64,000 nucleotides of DNA from Mesorhizobium_K quangtriensis (lineage in GTDB: Bacteria; Pseudomonadota; Alphaproteobacteria; Rhizobiales; Rhizobiaceae), in the NCBI RefSeq assembly GCF_040081925.1, contig NZ_JBEBMF010000005.1, forward strand, positions 124,001 to 188,000. The letters are read 5' to 3'. The position numbers were made by a program, and so were the translations under genes. Positions 26,486-34,422 of the stretch are shown here, one piece after another. The notes below the pieces were generated by a model. The model was given only the letters and a program-made list of their open reading frames with translations, had not been told where the DNA came from and made no database searches. Each line of letters starts with the position of its first letter. Position 1 is the stretch's first letter.

Positions 26486-26953
26486 ATGGTTGTGCGGGCG
26501 TGGCTGCGGCGTGCTGTTGTCGTCATCGCAATGATGTTCGCGATCGGCACGGCGGTCGCTGATGATGGCTATCGCCAAGCGGACGGGCTGGCGGTCTATC
26601 TTGGCCTCATGCCGGCGGCGGTCGTTCGAGGACATCCAACCGCTCACTCCGAGAGCACGATGCACGGCGGCGCCGGAACGGGGCCCCATCAGCAACATAT
26701 CGTCGTGGCGGTGTTCGATGCGCAAACGGGCGCGCGCGTCGAGAATGCGCGCGTGTCCGCGACGATCGGCGGCCTCGGCCATGTCGGCCAACAAACCGTC
26801 GAGCTCGATCCCATGAAGATCGAGAACACCGTCACCTACGGGGGATTTGTCACTCTTGCGGGCAACGATCGCTACGAGATCGCCGTCGCAATCATCGTTC
26901 CGGGACGTTCGCGACCGGTGTCGGTGACTTTCTCCAGCGATCACGTGCAATAG
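26486..26953 (+). CDS. Secreted protein, probable Ig-like/YtkA-like fold, unknown
   Basis: The protein is 155 aa from the ATG at 26486 with GGAG upstream; a GTG at 26462 is an alternative. A signal peptide ends ...GTAVA before DDG. The mature protein has a His-containing stretch (GHPTAHSESTMHGG, then GPHQQH), then a beta-rich segment (VVAVFDAQTGARVENARVSATIGG) resembling small periplasmic Ig-like or YtkA-like domains. I cannot assign a family firmly. It follows the DUF305 gene by 76 bp and probably belongs to the same transcript. Confidence 0.6.
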   Translation: MVVRAWLRRAVVVIAMMFAIGTAVADDGYRQADGLAVYLGLMPAAVVRGHPTAHSESTMHGGAGTGPHQQHIVVAVFDAQTGARVENARVSATIGGLGHVGQQTVELDPMKIENTVTYGGFVTLAGNDRYEIAVAIIVPGRSRPVSVTFSSDHVQ

Positions 26954-27091
26954 ACCGGCACAAGCGCGAGGCCTGCGGCGACATCGCCGCCATTCGGATT
27001 TGTGCGAACCGAGCTCGTCAAGAACGCCGGAGGTAACAAAGCGCCGCTTGTTTGCGAAAGATAGCAATGGGACCCCGGATGGAGGCCGACC

Positions 27092-27769
27092 ATGGCATTG
27101 CGCCGACCACGAACGGAACGGTTAATCGAAAGGCTTGTCGCCGACCTGCGGCCTTGGCAGATCGAAAGGCGGATCCGCAGCCATCGGCTCTGGATGGCTG
27201 ACATTCTCGCAATCGCCTTGCCCCCGTTCGCGCTTGCGCAGCCTTTTCGTGCCGATCTCGCCTCCCGATTGGCGGATGCAATGTTCGTCGCCTCCATGGC
27301 GACCTCCGCGATGATCTTTGTCACAGGTCTTCTGACGATGTTCATCCTGGGCACCCCAGGCCGATCGTGGCTCTGGCTTCTCGTGCCGCTGGTCGCCTTC
27401 GGGCTCTGGCTCGTCTCGGAGACTGCCAGCATTGCCGTCGACCTCTTCCGGGAGGGCTGGCGGGCCTGGGCCTTCGAGACCAGCCCGCAATGCCCGCTGA
27501 TCATCGGCGCAGTCGGCGTGCCGGTTTTCTTCGCCCTCGTTGGCGTCAGCCGGGTCGGCCTCATTGTGTGGAGAGGGCCGACCATCGTGATCGCCGCTCT
27601 GTCGGCCTTTTCCCTGCCCGCAACCATGTTGAATCTGTTTCACAGCCTGGACACGGGAGCGATGGTGCTGCTGTGGCATCTCGGCTCGATCACTGTTTTC
27701 TCGATCACCGCCGCCTTTCTCCTCAGCCGTCGCATTCCGCGCGGTCTGTGCGACTGGCTCGGATTATGA
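27092..27769 (+). CDS. Six-helix membrane protein, DUF1109/NrsF-like anti-sigma candidate
   Basis: The protein is 225 aa with GGAGG upstream of the ATG. A basic N-terminal segment is followed by six membrane helices. The arrangement, the segment SPQCPLIIG before helix 4 and the LFHSLDTGAMVLLWH stretch before helix 6 resemble the NrsF/DUF1109 anti-sigma family, whose two conserved cysteines take part in metal sensing in Caulobacter. Here the first Cys position is kept but the second region reads LFHSLD without a Cys. An ECF sigma gene lies 7 kb away rather than next door. The assignment is tentative. Confidence 0.5.
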   Translation: MALRRPRTERLIERLVADLRPWQIERRIRSHRLWMADILAIALPPFALAQPFRADLASRLADAMFVASMATSAMIFVTGLLTMFILGTPGRSWLWLLVPLVAFGLWLVSETASIAVDLFREGWRAWAFETSPQCPLIIGAVGVPVFFALVGVSRVGLIVWRGPTIVIAALSAFSLPATMLNLFHSLDTGAMVLLWHLGSITVFSITAAFLLSRRIPRGLCDWLGL

Positions 27770-27843
27770 GCGGCGGGTCGGCGGAAGAATGACCCTGTGA
27801 TTGGCGAGCGCACGCGACCGACCTATTGCGGCGGCATGGCTTT

Positions 27844-29118
27844 TCAGCGGACCGCCGCGAAAGCCGCCTCGCCTATCCGCTCGCATTCCGGCTTGCTGAT
27901 CATGACACCCTTCAAGCGCTGCTCTTCCCACTCGATATAGTCGCGCGTGAGCGGGACGGCGCTCTGCCGCCTCGCGATCTGTATCTGGAACACCATCATC
28001 CCTTGATAGCGGAAAGCAAGTTCGGAGACGCCGAGATAGTACTCCCACAAGCGGGCGAAGCGCTCATCAAAGAGGTCGACCGCCTCAGTGCGGCGGGCGA
28101 GAAATCGCTCGCGCCAGTGTCGGAGTGTTTCCGCATAATGCAGGCGGAGGATTTCAATGTCGGTGACGACGAGGCCCGCCCGCTCGATGGCCGGCAGCAC
28201 CTCGGAAAGCGCCGGGATGTAACCGCCTGGGAAGATATATTTGGCAATCCAGGGATTGGTGTAGCCCGGTGGATCGGAGCGGCCGATCGAGTGCAACACA
28301 AGCACGCCATCCTCATCCAGAAGATCGCGGCATTTTCGGAAGAAGGCGTCATAGTGGTTCACGCCGACATGTTCGAACATGCCCACGGAGACGATCCGAT
28401 CGAAGCGTTCGGTCACGTCCCTGTAGTCCTGCGACCGAAAGTCGAGACGCCCCGGATCTGAAGCAGCAGCGGCGCGGGCCTTGGCGAATTCGAGCTGCTC
28501 GGCCGAGAGCGTGATTCCGGTGACGCGGGCGTTGAAGGTGTCAGCGAGGTAGAGTGCCAAGCCTCCCCAGCCGCAGCCGATGTCGAGCACGCGCGCATTT
28601 TGATGGGCTCGCAGCTTTGCTGCGATATGGCGCTTCTTGGCCTGCTGCGCCTCTTCCAGGGACATGTCTGCATTTTCGAAGTAGGCGCAGCTATATTGCA
28701 TGTCGCTGTCGAGGAAGAGTTTGTAAAGCTTCCCGCTGAGGTCATAGTGATGGGCAACGTTTCGCCTGGATCGCGTGCGGTCGTTTTTTTGCGCAAGCCG
28801 CCGAAGGACGAAGCGCAGCCCGGACAGCATCTTTGTCGCGATCCGCGGGGCGCCGGTGCGATCCTGGGACAAGAGCAACTCGAGCAGCTGCGTGATGGTG
28901 CCCTGCTCGACAATCAGGTCGCCGTCGACGAAGGCCTCGCCAAGGCGAAGTTCCGGATCGAGCAGGATCCGTCGCTGCGCCCTGGCAGAGCTGAACCGAA
29001 TTGCAACCGCGAGCCCCCGGCCGTCACCGAATGTTCGGGCGATACCGTTCGCCGTCGTGATCGTCAGAGTCCCGGTTTTGATGTGACGACGAAGAGTTCT
29101 GAAAACAAGGGCATCCAT
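27844..29118 (-). CDS. cfa: Cyclopropane-fatty-acyl-phospholipid synthase
   Basis: The protein is 424 aa. The N-terminal lipid-binding domain contains RLGEAFVDGDL (about 58-68). The SAM-binding motif VLDIGCGWGG is at 177-186, and the catalytic region includes SVGMFEHVG and DPPGYTNPWIAKYIFPGGYIP in pieces. It methylenates unsaturated phospholipid acyl chains using S-adenosylmethionine, hardening the membrane against acid and other stress. The weak FNR-like box at 29185 lies 67 bp upstream. The gene converges on the DUF1109-like gene. Confidence 0.93.
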   Translation of the reverse strand: MDALVFRTLRRHIKTGTLTITTANGIARTFGDGRGLAVAIRFSSARAQRRILLDPELRLGEAFVDGDLIVEQGTITQLLELLLSQDRTGAPRIATKMLSGLRFVLRRLAQKNDRTRSRRNVAHHYDLSGKLYKLFLDSDMQYSCAYFENADMSLEEAQQAKKRHIAAKLRAHQNARVLDIGCGWGGLALYLADTFNARVTGITLSAEQLEFAKARAAAASDPGRLDFRSQDYRDVTERFDRIVSVGMFEHVGVNHYDAFFRKCRDLLDEDGVLVLHSIGRSDPPGYTNPWIAKYIFPGGYIPALSEVLPAIERAGLVVTDIEILRLHYAETLRHWRERFLARRTEAVDLFDERFARLWEYYLGVSELAFRYQGMMVFQIQIARRQSAVPLTRDYIEWEEQRLKGVMISKPECERIGEAAFAAVR

Positions 29119-29184
29119 GACCGCGCTTTCTCAGTCGATTTGACGCAAAACCCGACTAGATTGCGCGTGGGCGGGCAGCAGACT

Positions 29185-29198
29185 TTAACGTGGATTGA
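29185..29198. promoter_or_regulatory. Weak FNR-like box 9 (TTAACGTGGATTGA)
   Basis: The left half-site TTAAC is good; the right half ATTGA departs from RTYAA. It is kept because of its position 67 bp upstream of cfa. Confidence 0.35.
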
Positions 29199-29257
29199 AC
29201 AGACGCGGCGCTGAACTCACAAACGGACGGGTCGAACTATCGGTTCGACAATTGCGC

Positions 29258-29914
29258 TTATCCTCTGGCATCGGCGCGTTGCGCCGAGAGGCGCGGAATG
29301 AACGCCGGCACTTCCCGCATATAGCGCGCATAGGCGTCGCCAAATTCGGCGAGAGATTCGCGTTCTTCGTGCTTGGAAAGCCGCCAATACATGAACACCA
29401 GGATGGGGAACATCGCGAGCGTCAGCAGCGTCGGCCATTGCAGCAGGAAGCCAAACATCACCAGCACGAAGCCGACATATTGCGGATGCCGGATCCGCGC
29501 GTAGATGCCTGTCGTTGCCAGCTTGTGCTGCCGCTGCGCCTGATAAAGCGCGTTCCATCCGGCGGAGATCAGGATGAAGCCGCCGCCGATGAAGACAAAG
29601 CTGAGGATATGGAAGGGACCGAAGTGGGGATTAGCGCGCCAGCCGAACAGCTCTTCGAGCAGGTGGCCCGCGTCATGTGAGAACCAGTCGACGCCGGGAT
29701 AGCGCGACTGTAGCCAGCCGGAGAGCAGATAGATCGTCAGGGGAAAGCCGTACATCTCGGTGAAGAGCGCGATGATGAAGGCGCTGAAGGCACCAAAGGA
29801 GCGCCAGTCCCGCGGCGTCGCCGGCTTGAAGAAGCTGAACGCGAAGAAAATGAAGACGATCGAGTTCAGAACAACCAGGGACCAGAGTCCGTAGGCTGGA
29901 ATACTGTCGTGCAT
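29258..29914 (-). CDS. Isoprenylcysteine carboxyl methyltransferase-like membrane protein
   Basis: The protein is 218 aa with five membrane helices. The C-terminal part has the ICMT/PEMT-like signature GIYARIRHPQYVGFVLVMFGF followed by EERESLAEFGDAYARYMREVPAFIP, separated across the last two helices, which in this fold binds SAM. The substrate of bacterial members is generally unknown. It lies 21 bp downstream of the DUF2933 gene. I recognise the DUF2933 plus ICMT-like pairing from heavy-metal gene clusters. Confidence 0.85.
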   Translation of the reverse strand: MHDSIPAYGLWSLVVLNSIVFIFFAFSFFKPATPRDWRSFGAFSAFIIALFTEMYGFPLTIYLLSGWLQSRYPGVDWFSHDAGHLLEELFGWRANPHFGPFHILSFVFIGGGFILISAGWNALYQAQRQHKLATTGIYARIRHPQYVGFVLVMFGFLLQWPTLLTLAMFPILVFMYWRLSKHEERESLAEFGDAYARYMREVPAFIPRLSAQRADARG

Positions 29915-29935
29915 GGGGGCGCTCCGCTGAGATCA

Positions 29936-30205
29936 TCAATGCTGGTGCGGGGATTGGCCAGGCGGCGATGTCGGTGAACTTTCGTTACCGCCGTGCCCGC
30001 CATGTTTGCCATGCATGAACACATGCAAGAGCGGGCAAGCAAGGATGAGAAGAAAGGGCAGCCAGCCCAGAAGATGTGCGCGATGTTCGGCGATCAGGTA
30101 AAAAGCGGCGATCGCCAGAAAGCCGTAAAGCGCAATGTTCGCCGCACTAAAACGGCTCGGCCGTTGTTGCTCATGGTTCATGTGGTCGGTGTGCGGTTCC
30201 ATCAC
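29936..30205 (-). CDS. DUF2933 small membrane protein
   Basis: The protein is 89 aa. A His-containing N-terminus (MEPHTDHMNHEQ) is followed by two hydrophobic helices and then HVFMHGKHGGHGG, the DUF2933 pattern, with a short Pro/His tail. The family is common in copper and mercury clusters; its biochemical role is unknown. FNR-like box 10 lies 144 bp upstream. Confidence 0.8.
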   Translation of the reverse strand: MMEPHTDHMNHEQQRPSRFSAANIALYGFLAIAAFYLIAEHRAHLLGWLPFLLILACPLLHVFMHGKHGGHGGNESSPTSPPGQSPHQH

Positions 30206-30348
30206 GGCCTCGCCGGGTTAGTGACCTTGCCAAATGACGATGGGCATAGTCCTTCCCGAGGAATCGAAGGGCCGCTGCCGTGAGCCGGTTTGGCAAATCG
30301 CGCGTCTGCTCACCTGCGAACGTTTGAGCGCCCGCGGCGAGCCAGTCT

Positions 30349-30362
30349 TTAATCTCGGTTAA
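30349..30362. promoter_or_regulatory. FNR-like box 10 (TTAATCTCGGTTAA)
   Basis: TTAAT-CTCG-GTTAA, upstream of the DUF2933/ICMT-like pair on the minus strand and just downstream of the NifX-like gene. Confidence 0.7.
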
Positions 30363-30408
30363 AGTGCCGGCGACGCCGCGCCGCGGAAGCGGCGAGCCGC
30401 GGCCTGAC

Positions 30409-30912
30409 CTAGTGCCTGTCAGTCCGTCGGGGCCGTCGCGGCCTCATGGCCGTGTTCGCCGGTGCGTATCGAAGGCCGCTCGCGCCGCGGGAAGGAGCGT
30501 CGGAGCCGAGCGGAGCGTCATCGCCCCGAAGCGAAGAGGCCGACGGCAGGGCGTTGAATTCGCGCACGAGGCTTGCCACCGACCGCGCGCACGAGCCAAC
30601 GCGGATGTCGATGCCGGACGCAGCGAGGCGCTCACGCTCGGCAGTGCCGATAAAGCCGCAGACGAGCTTGGTGGCGCCACTCCCGAGGATGAGCTCACAG
30701 ATGGCTTCGCTCGTCCGCTCACGGTTTGGCCGAAATTCCCGAACCGGCGAGAGCGGGTCGATCAGGAGCAGGCCATCACATTTGGCGAAGAACGGGCACA
30801 GGAGGGTTCTCTGCCGGCTGCGCGAGACGAGCAGCGCGACCCATCGCGTTCGTTCTGCCGGTGTCGGGTCTATCGTGGGCATTTCCGATCCGCAGGACAC
30901 GTCCTTGAGCAT
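30409..30912 (-). CDS. NifX/NifB C-terminal-like (dinitrogenase cofactor-binding family) protein
   Basis: The protein is 167 aa from 30912; an in-frame ATG at 30882 is an alternative. The central 85 residues follow the NifX/NafY pattern: FAKCDGLLLIDP, then EFRPNRER, then GATKLVCGFIGTAERERL and SGIDIRVG-SCARSVASLVREF. The C-terminal 35 residues are low-complexity and Arg-rich. The family binds Fe-S or Fe-Mo cofactor precursors, but no other nif gene is visible, so a different metal or cluster-binding role is likely. An FNR-like box lies only 30 bp upstream of 30912. Confidence 0.75.
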   Translation of the reverse strand: MLKDVSCGSEMPTIDPTPAERTRWVALLVSRSRQRTLLCPFFAKCDGLLLIDPLSPVREFRPNRERTSEAICELILGSGATKLVCGFIGTAERERLAASGIDIRVGSCARSVASLVREFNALPSASSLRGDDAPLGSDAPSRGASGLRYAPANTAMRPRRPRRTDRH

Positions 30913-30941
30913 TTAGAGATCATGGCCGGGTCATTTGCACT

Positions 30942-30955
30942 TTAATCTCGATCAA
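30942..30955. promoter_or_regulatory. FNR-like box 11 (TTAATCTCGATCAA)
   Basis: TTAAT-CTCG-ATCAA, 30 bp upstream of the NifX-like start at 30912 or 60 bp upstream of the alternative at 30882. The later start leaves more room for a promoter. Confidence 0.65.
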
Positions 30956-31040
30956 ACATCGATCGAACAGCGACGACCGCCATGAAAGCGCATCGGACTT
31001 GAAGCGCGGGGCCGTTTTCGTGGTCGACAGGCTCGCATGA

Positions 31041-31054
31041 TTGATCTGAATCAA
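31041..31054. promoter_or_regulatory. FNR-like box 12 (TTGATCTGAATCAA)
   Basis: An exact TTGAT-N4-ATCAA, 129 bp upstream of the Cys-rich secreted protein at 31183. Together with box 11 it forms a divergent control region. Confidence 0.75.
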
Positions 31055-31182
31055 GACGCATTGTCCTGCAATGTGATGGAGATTAGCGGTCGGCTTCTTT
31101 CAACGGCGCGGGAAGGGTATAGTTCATTCTGCGCGCGTGGTTGCGGCGCGGCCGCCAATGAAAAGCCTGTAGAGGCGAGCGT

Positions 31183-31527
31183 ATGCTCAGGGTCCTGGCC
31201 TTGCTGATCTTCTGCACGATGTCCTTGCTGGCGCAAGGGGCGTCGGCGCAGGCTCATGCGGGTCATGCCAGCCAAGTCGGGGCGCAGAGCCACGCGAGCG
31301 TGGCGGAGGTCCGCGTTTCTACGCCAGGCGAGCGCGATTGTCCGCTCCACGACGGGCGCTGCTGCAAGAGCATGTGCGCCATGTGCTATCTGCCGATGCC
31401 GCCTCAGGACCAGGGCGTCCTGACCATTCGGCTTGAATCCTCCGCGTTGCTGCCTTCGCGCGAGGATCTCGCGAGGCTTGTGCTGCTCGGCGGAGATCCC
31501 CCCGTCCCGCGCCCTCGCCACCTCTAA
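31183..31527 (+). CDS. Small secreted protein with CCKSMCAMC motif (paralogue of 2738-3085)
   Basis: The protein is 114 aa. A signal peptide ends ...GASA before QAHAGHAS. The mature part is His-rich and then has CPLHDGRCCKSMCAMCYLP (Cys at about 53, 60, 61, 65 and 68). The CC-x-SMC-x-x-C core and overall layout match the product at 2738-3085, and both genes sit behind consensus FNR-like boxes. No function is known to me. A periplasmic copper-binding role is inferred from composition and neighbours. Confidence 0.7.
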   Translation: MLRVLALLIFCTMSLLAQGASAQAHAGHASQVGAQSHASVAEVRVSTPGERDCPLHDGRCCKSMCAMCYLPMPPQDQGVLTIRLESSALLPSREDLARLVLLGGDPPVPRPRHL

Positions 31528-31701
31528 GGGTTTCCGAGCCGGTCTGTACCCGCCCGTTTCGTCGCGGATATGGCTGAGTTCGGCTGCGCCCGACTGAGTG
31601 CCTTGGCGCGCGCCAATGGGCATCAGGGACATTTCCATCAAAGATTTTGTTCGGCTGCGTGAGCAGCTGCCGGAACGGGCTTCGTGCCCGGGAGGTGTAA
31701 T

Positions 31702-32613
31702 GTGAGCTTGGATCGAGCGTCTTTAACAGAAAAGACAGCCCGGTCGCTCCGCCGCGACGATTGGGGAGCCGTCGAGCGCGAGCGGAATGGACTGGTGTTA
31801 CGTGAATTGTCGTTGGCTGACGCGAGCCGCCGGAGCTGCGCGCGGGGCGATGAATTGATCCGGCACCGGGGGCGCCAGGACTCGCAGGACGGCGCGCCGG
31901 CAACCGCGCCGATCGGCGGAGCTTCGCTGGCTGAGCAGCATCGTCTGCTCCCCCGTTATCACACAGGCGATCGCAAGATCGAAGCCGGCCGCGACCTGTT
32001 CAGCATAGGCTGGACAGGTAAATCGGTTTTCAATCTGCTCGACGGCTGGGTGGCCGTTTACACGCTGTTGGAGGACGGACGGCGGCAAATCGTCCAGTTC
32101 GCGCTGCCGGGCGCGATCCTTGGCATCTTACCGTCGAGGCGGGGGCCCTCGACTGTCGGCGCGCAGGCGTTAACCGATGTCACCGTTTCCGTCATCCCGA
32201 TGCCCGTGCTGACCGCCCATAGCCGCAGCGAACCTGAGATCTGCATGCGACTCGTGCGGTCGCTGGCGCGCGATTGCAGCCTCGCGTTCGACCATCTGAC
32301 CAGCATCGGACGGCGTTCGGCGCGCGAGCGGGTTGCGCACCTGCTCCTCGAGCTGTTCACGCGCTACCGCGCGCAGTGGCCGGGCAATCACATCCAGGAG
32401 ATGACGCTGCCGCTGACGCAGGAACAGATCGGCGATGCGACCGGGCTGACCTTCGTTCACGTCAACCGCGTCCTCAGCGCGATGCGCAAGGAGGGTATTG
32501 TTCAATTCCACTATCGTCGATTGCGAATATTGAACCCGGACCGACTGATCGAGGTCGCCGGCGTGGACCCTGAAACGGCGACGGGCTGGCTTGAGCGCCG
32601 GCCGTGGACGTAG
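31702..32613 (+). CDS. Crp/Fnr-family transcriptional regulator
   Basis: The chosen start is the GTG at 31702, with GGAGG six bases upstream; a GTG at 31684 lacks this. The product is about 303 aa. The first 80 or so residues are atypical and low in predicted structure, so the true start may be further in. A cyclic-nucleotide-binding-like beta domain follows (YHTGDRKIEAGRDLF, then EDGRRQIVQFALPG), then a dimer helix and a winged helix (LTQEQIGDATGLTFVHVNR). No N-terminal four-Cys cluster as in FNR is seen, so direct oxygen sensing by a 4Fe-4S cluster is unlikely. It is the only Crp/Fnr gene in the window and an obvious candidate to act on the boxes. Confidence 0.85.
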   Translation: MSLDRASLTEKTARSLRRDDWGAVERERNGLVLRELSLADASRRSCARGDELIRHRGRQDSQDGAPATAPIGGASLAEQHRLLPRYHTGDRKIEAGRDLFSIGWTGKSVFNLLDGWVAVYTLLEDGRRQIVQFALPGAILGILPSRRGPSTVGAQALTDVTVSVIPMPVLTAHSRSEPEICMRLVRSLARDCSLAFDHLTSIGRRSARERVAHLLLELFTRYRAQWPGNHIQEMTLPLTQEQIGDATGLTFVHVNRVLSAMRKEGIVQFHYRRLRILNPDRLIEVAGVDPETATGWLERRPWT

Positions 32614-32622
32614 GGTCGGTGC

Positions 32623-32636
32623 TCAACCGAGATTAA
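32623..32636. promoter_or_regulatory. FNR-like box 13 (TCAACCGAGATTAA)
   Basis: The right half ATTAA is good; the left half TCAAC is degenerate. It lies 10 bp after the regulator gene stop and 112 bp before the Cys/His-rich 80-aa protein. Confidence 0.45.
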
Positions 32637-32747
32637 AGATGCCACGATTTGCCATCGGCTAGCTTCATCGATGGCGAAGCGGAAGCCCACGAGGCGAAAT
32701 CAGCAGAAATGCCTCTGTCGTCATGTCCTTGAGCAGGAGCCATCGCA

Positions 32748-32990
32748 ATGAGCACGACCTCTGTCGACCAGACCAACACCCCCGCCCACGCTATCCCCGA
32801 TCCCTCGTCGTGTTGCGGAGGCCATGCCAAAAAGCCAGCCACGGGGAAAGCCCATGCCCACGGCTCATGCGCAGCTCACGAAGGCGGGCCTGCACCCGCC
32901 GCAACGGCTGTGCCCGCCGGTGATCAGGCTCCCTCTGCCTCCAGCGCGAGCCGTCACCCAAAGACGTCAAGCTGTTGCTGTGGCAATTAA
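32748..32990 (+). CDS. Small cytoplasmic Cys/His-rich protein (80 aa)
   Basis: The protein is 80 aa without a signal peptide or membrane segment. Cys at 22-23 (CCGGH), 41 and 76-78 (CCCGN), and His at 14, 26, 36, 38, 44 and 70, lie in an Ala/Pro/Ser-rich, apparently disordered chain. The pattern suggests a metallothionein-like or metal-buffering peptide, but no family is recognised. It has its own FNR-like box upstream. The following 170 bp to the PPK2 gene hold no other visible feature. Confidence 0.55.
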   Translation: MSTTSVDQTNTPAHAIPDPSSCCGGHAKKPATGKAHAHGSCAAHEGGPAPAATAVPAGDQAPSASSASRHPKTSSCCCGN

Positions 32991-33158
32991 TATTTCTATC
33001 GGACTATCGCTGGAAGCGCGCCCTCTGTGAACCAACGGTTTTGCTTCCGTCGCCGGCGGGGCGAGGTCACCTTCCGAGAGTACGCTTTGGCCGAGAATCC
33101 CTTCCGGCTGCGCCTGCAATGGCAGGATGTACGACAGACTTCATGGTAGGATTTCCAA

Positions 33159-33929
33159 ATGGGCAAGAGGGAAAAGCGCGATGCCGCCAGCAAAGCACTT
33201 CGAGAGCTCCAGGTTGACCTGTCACGCCTTCAAAACCACCTCATCAAATCCGGCGAGAAGGTACTTGTGCTCTTCGAAGGACGAGACGCTTCCGGCAAGG
33301 ACGGAACGATAAAGCGAATCGTCGAGCATCTCAGCCCGCGCGAGACGCGCGTCGTCGCGCTGAGCAAGCCGTCTGACCGCGATCAAAAGTCCTGGTATTT
33401 TCAGCGGTGGGTGCCCCATCTCCCAGCCGGCGGAGAGATCGTGTTGTTCAATCGCAGTTGGTACAACCGCGCCGGGGTCGAGCGGGTGATGGGATTCTGC
33501 AGCGATGAGGAATATGACGAGTTCCTGACGACGGCGCCGCTCTTCGAGCAGTTGCTCGCCCATTGCGGCATCACCATCGTCAAATACTATCTGGATATCT
33601 CCCGGAGAGAACAGAAACGTCGTCTGAAGGAGCGACGAGATGATCCACTGAAACAGTGGAAGCTCAGTCCCATCGACGACACTGCGACAAAACACTGGGA
33701 TGACTATAGTGCAGCCCGCAACGAGATGCTGGCTCGCACGCATACGCCATTCGCGCCATGGACTATGGTTCGCGGTGACGAAAAATCGGAGGCGCGGCTC
33801 AACGTCATCCGAGATCTTCTGACGCGCTTCGACTTCGGCGGGAAGGACCGCGCACGCGACCTCCCGGATCCGAATGTCGTTTTTCCGTACGATAAAGCGG
33901 CGCTTACGAACGGCCAGATTGCGGCGTGA
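33159..33929 (+). CDS. ppk2: Polyphosphate kinase 2
   Basis: The protein is 256 aa. Walker A GRDASGKDG is at 41-49, with the lid and catalytic segments PSDRDQKSWYFQRWVPHLP, FNRSWYNRAGVERV and DISRREQKRRLKERRDDPLKQWKLSP in pieces. This is a single-domain PPK2, which transfers phosphate between polyphosphate and nucleotides, usually making GTP or ATP. In the same island as AMP phosphorylase, phosphoketolase and carbamate kinase it adds a further respiration-independent way of charging nucleotides. AGGA lies upstream of the ATG. Confidence 0.93.
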   Translation: MGKREKRDAASKALRELQVDLSRLQNHLIKSGEKVLVLFEGRDASGKDGTIKRIVEHLSPRETRVVALSKPSDRDQKSWYFQRWVPHLPAGGEIVLFNRSWYNRAGVERVMGFCSDEEYDEFLTTAPLFEQLLAHCGITIVKYYLDISRREQKRRLKERRDDPLKQWKLSPIDDTATKHWDDYSAARNEMLARTHTPFAPWTMVRGDEKSEARLNVIRDLLTRFDFGGKDRARDLPDPNVVFPYDKAALTNGQIAA

Positions 33930-34009
33930 TCACTTATCGTTGGTCATCCTCGATAACAGCGCAGCCCGACAGAGCATGATCCCGCAGCTTAATTTCGAAG
34001 GATGCTCCG

Positions 34010-34234
34010 ATGATGGACCACCCGTATATGATGATCGGCTACTGGTCGCCTTGGCACTGGATTGCGTTCGTTGTGTTTGCAGCCCTGGTGCTTTACCCAA
34101 TCGGACGCATCCTCGCTCGGATTGGATACTCACCATTCTGGTCGATCCTTGCCTTCGTGCCGCTGGCCAATCTGCTCGGCCTTTGGATCGTCGCGCTCGG
34201 AGAATGGCCGCGACACGGGCCGCGTTCCCCATGA
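34010..34234 (+). CDS. Small two-helix membrane protein (74 aa)
   Basis: The protein is 74 aa with AAGGA upstream of the ATG. A Met/His/Trp-rich start (MMDHPYMMIGYWSPWHW) is followed by two hydrophobic helices with the spacer LARIGYSPFWSILAFVPLANLLGLW broken by a turn. It resembles short membrane proteins of unknown function. The 188-bp gap to the convergent sigma factor gene shows no clear terminator. Confidence 0.55.
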   Translation: MMDHPYMMIGYWSPWHWIAFVVFAALVLYPIGRILARIGYSPFWSILAFVPLANLLGLWIVALGEWPRHGPRSP

Positions 34235-34422
34235 CGCGAACGTTTCGCCCCTCAGCGGCCAAGCCCGCAAAAGCCGAAGGCCGCTGGCCTCTCTGAAAGG
34301 CCCACATGGCGCTTGGATAAAGCCTCATTCGTCGGGTGACGCCTGTTTGCGACGGGCCAGACGAGACATCTGTCGGTGCGAATCGGTGCTGGCATCAAAA
34401 TATCGGCGAGGTGGGCGCCGAT

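Noticed and set aside
31721..31734. TTTAACAGAAAAGA as a possible FNR-like box in the regulator gene
   Set aside because: Only the left half resembles the consensus, and it lies inside the coding region.
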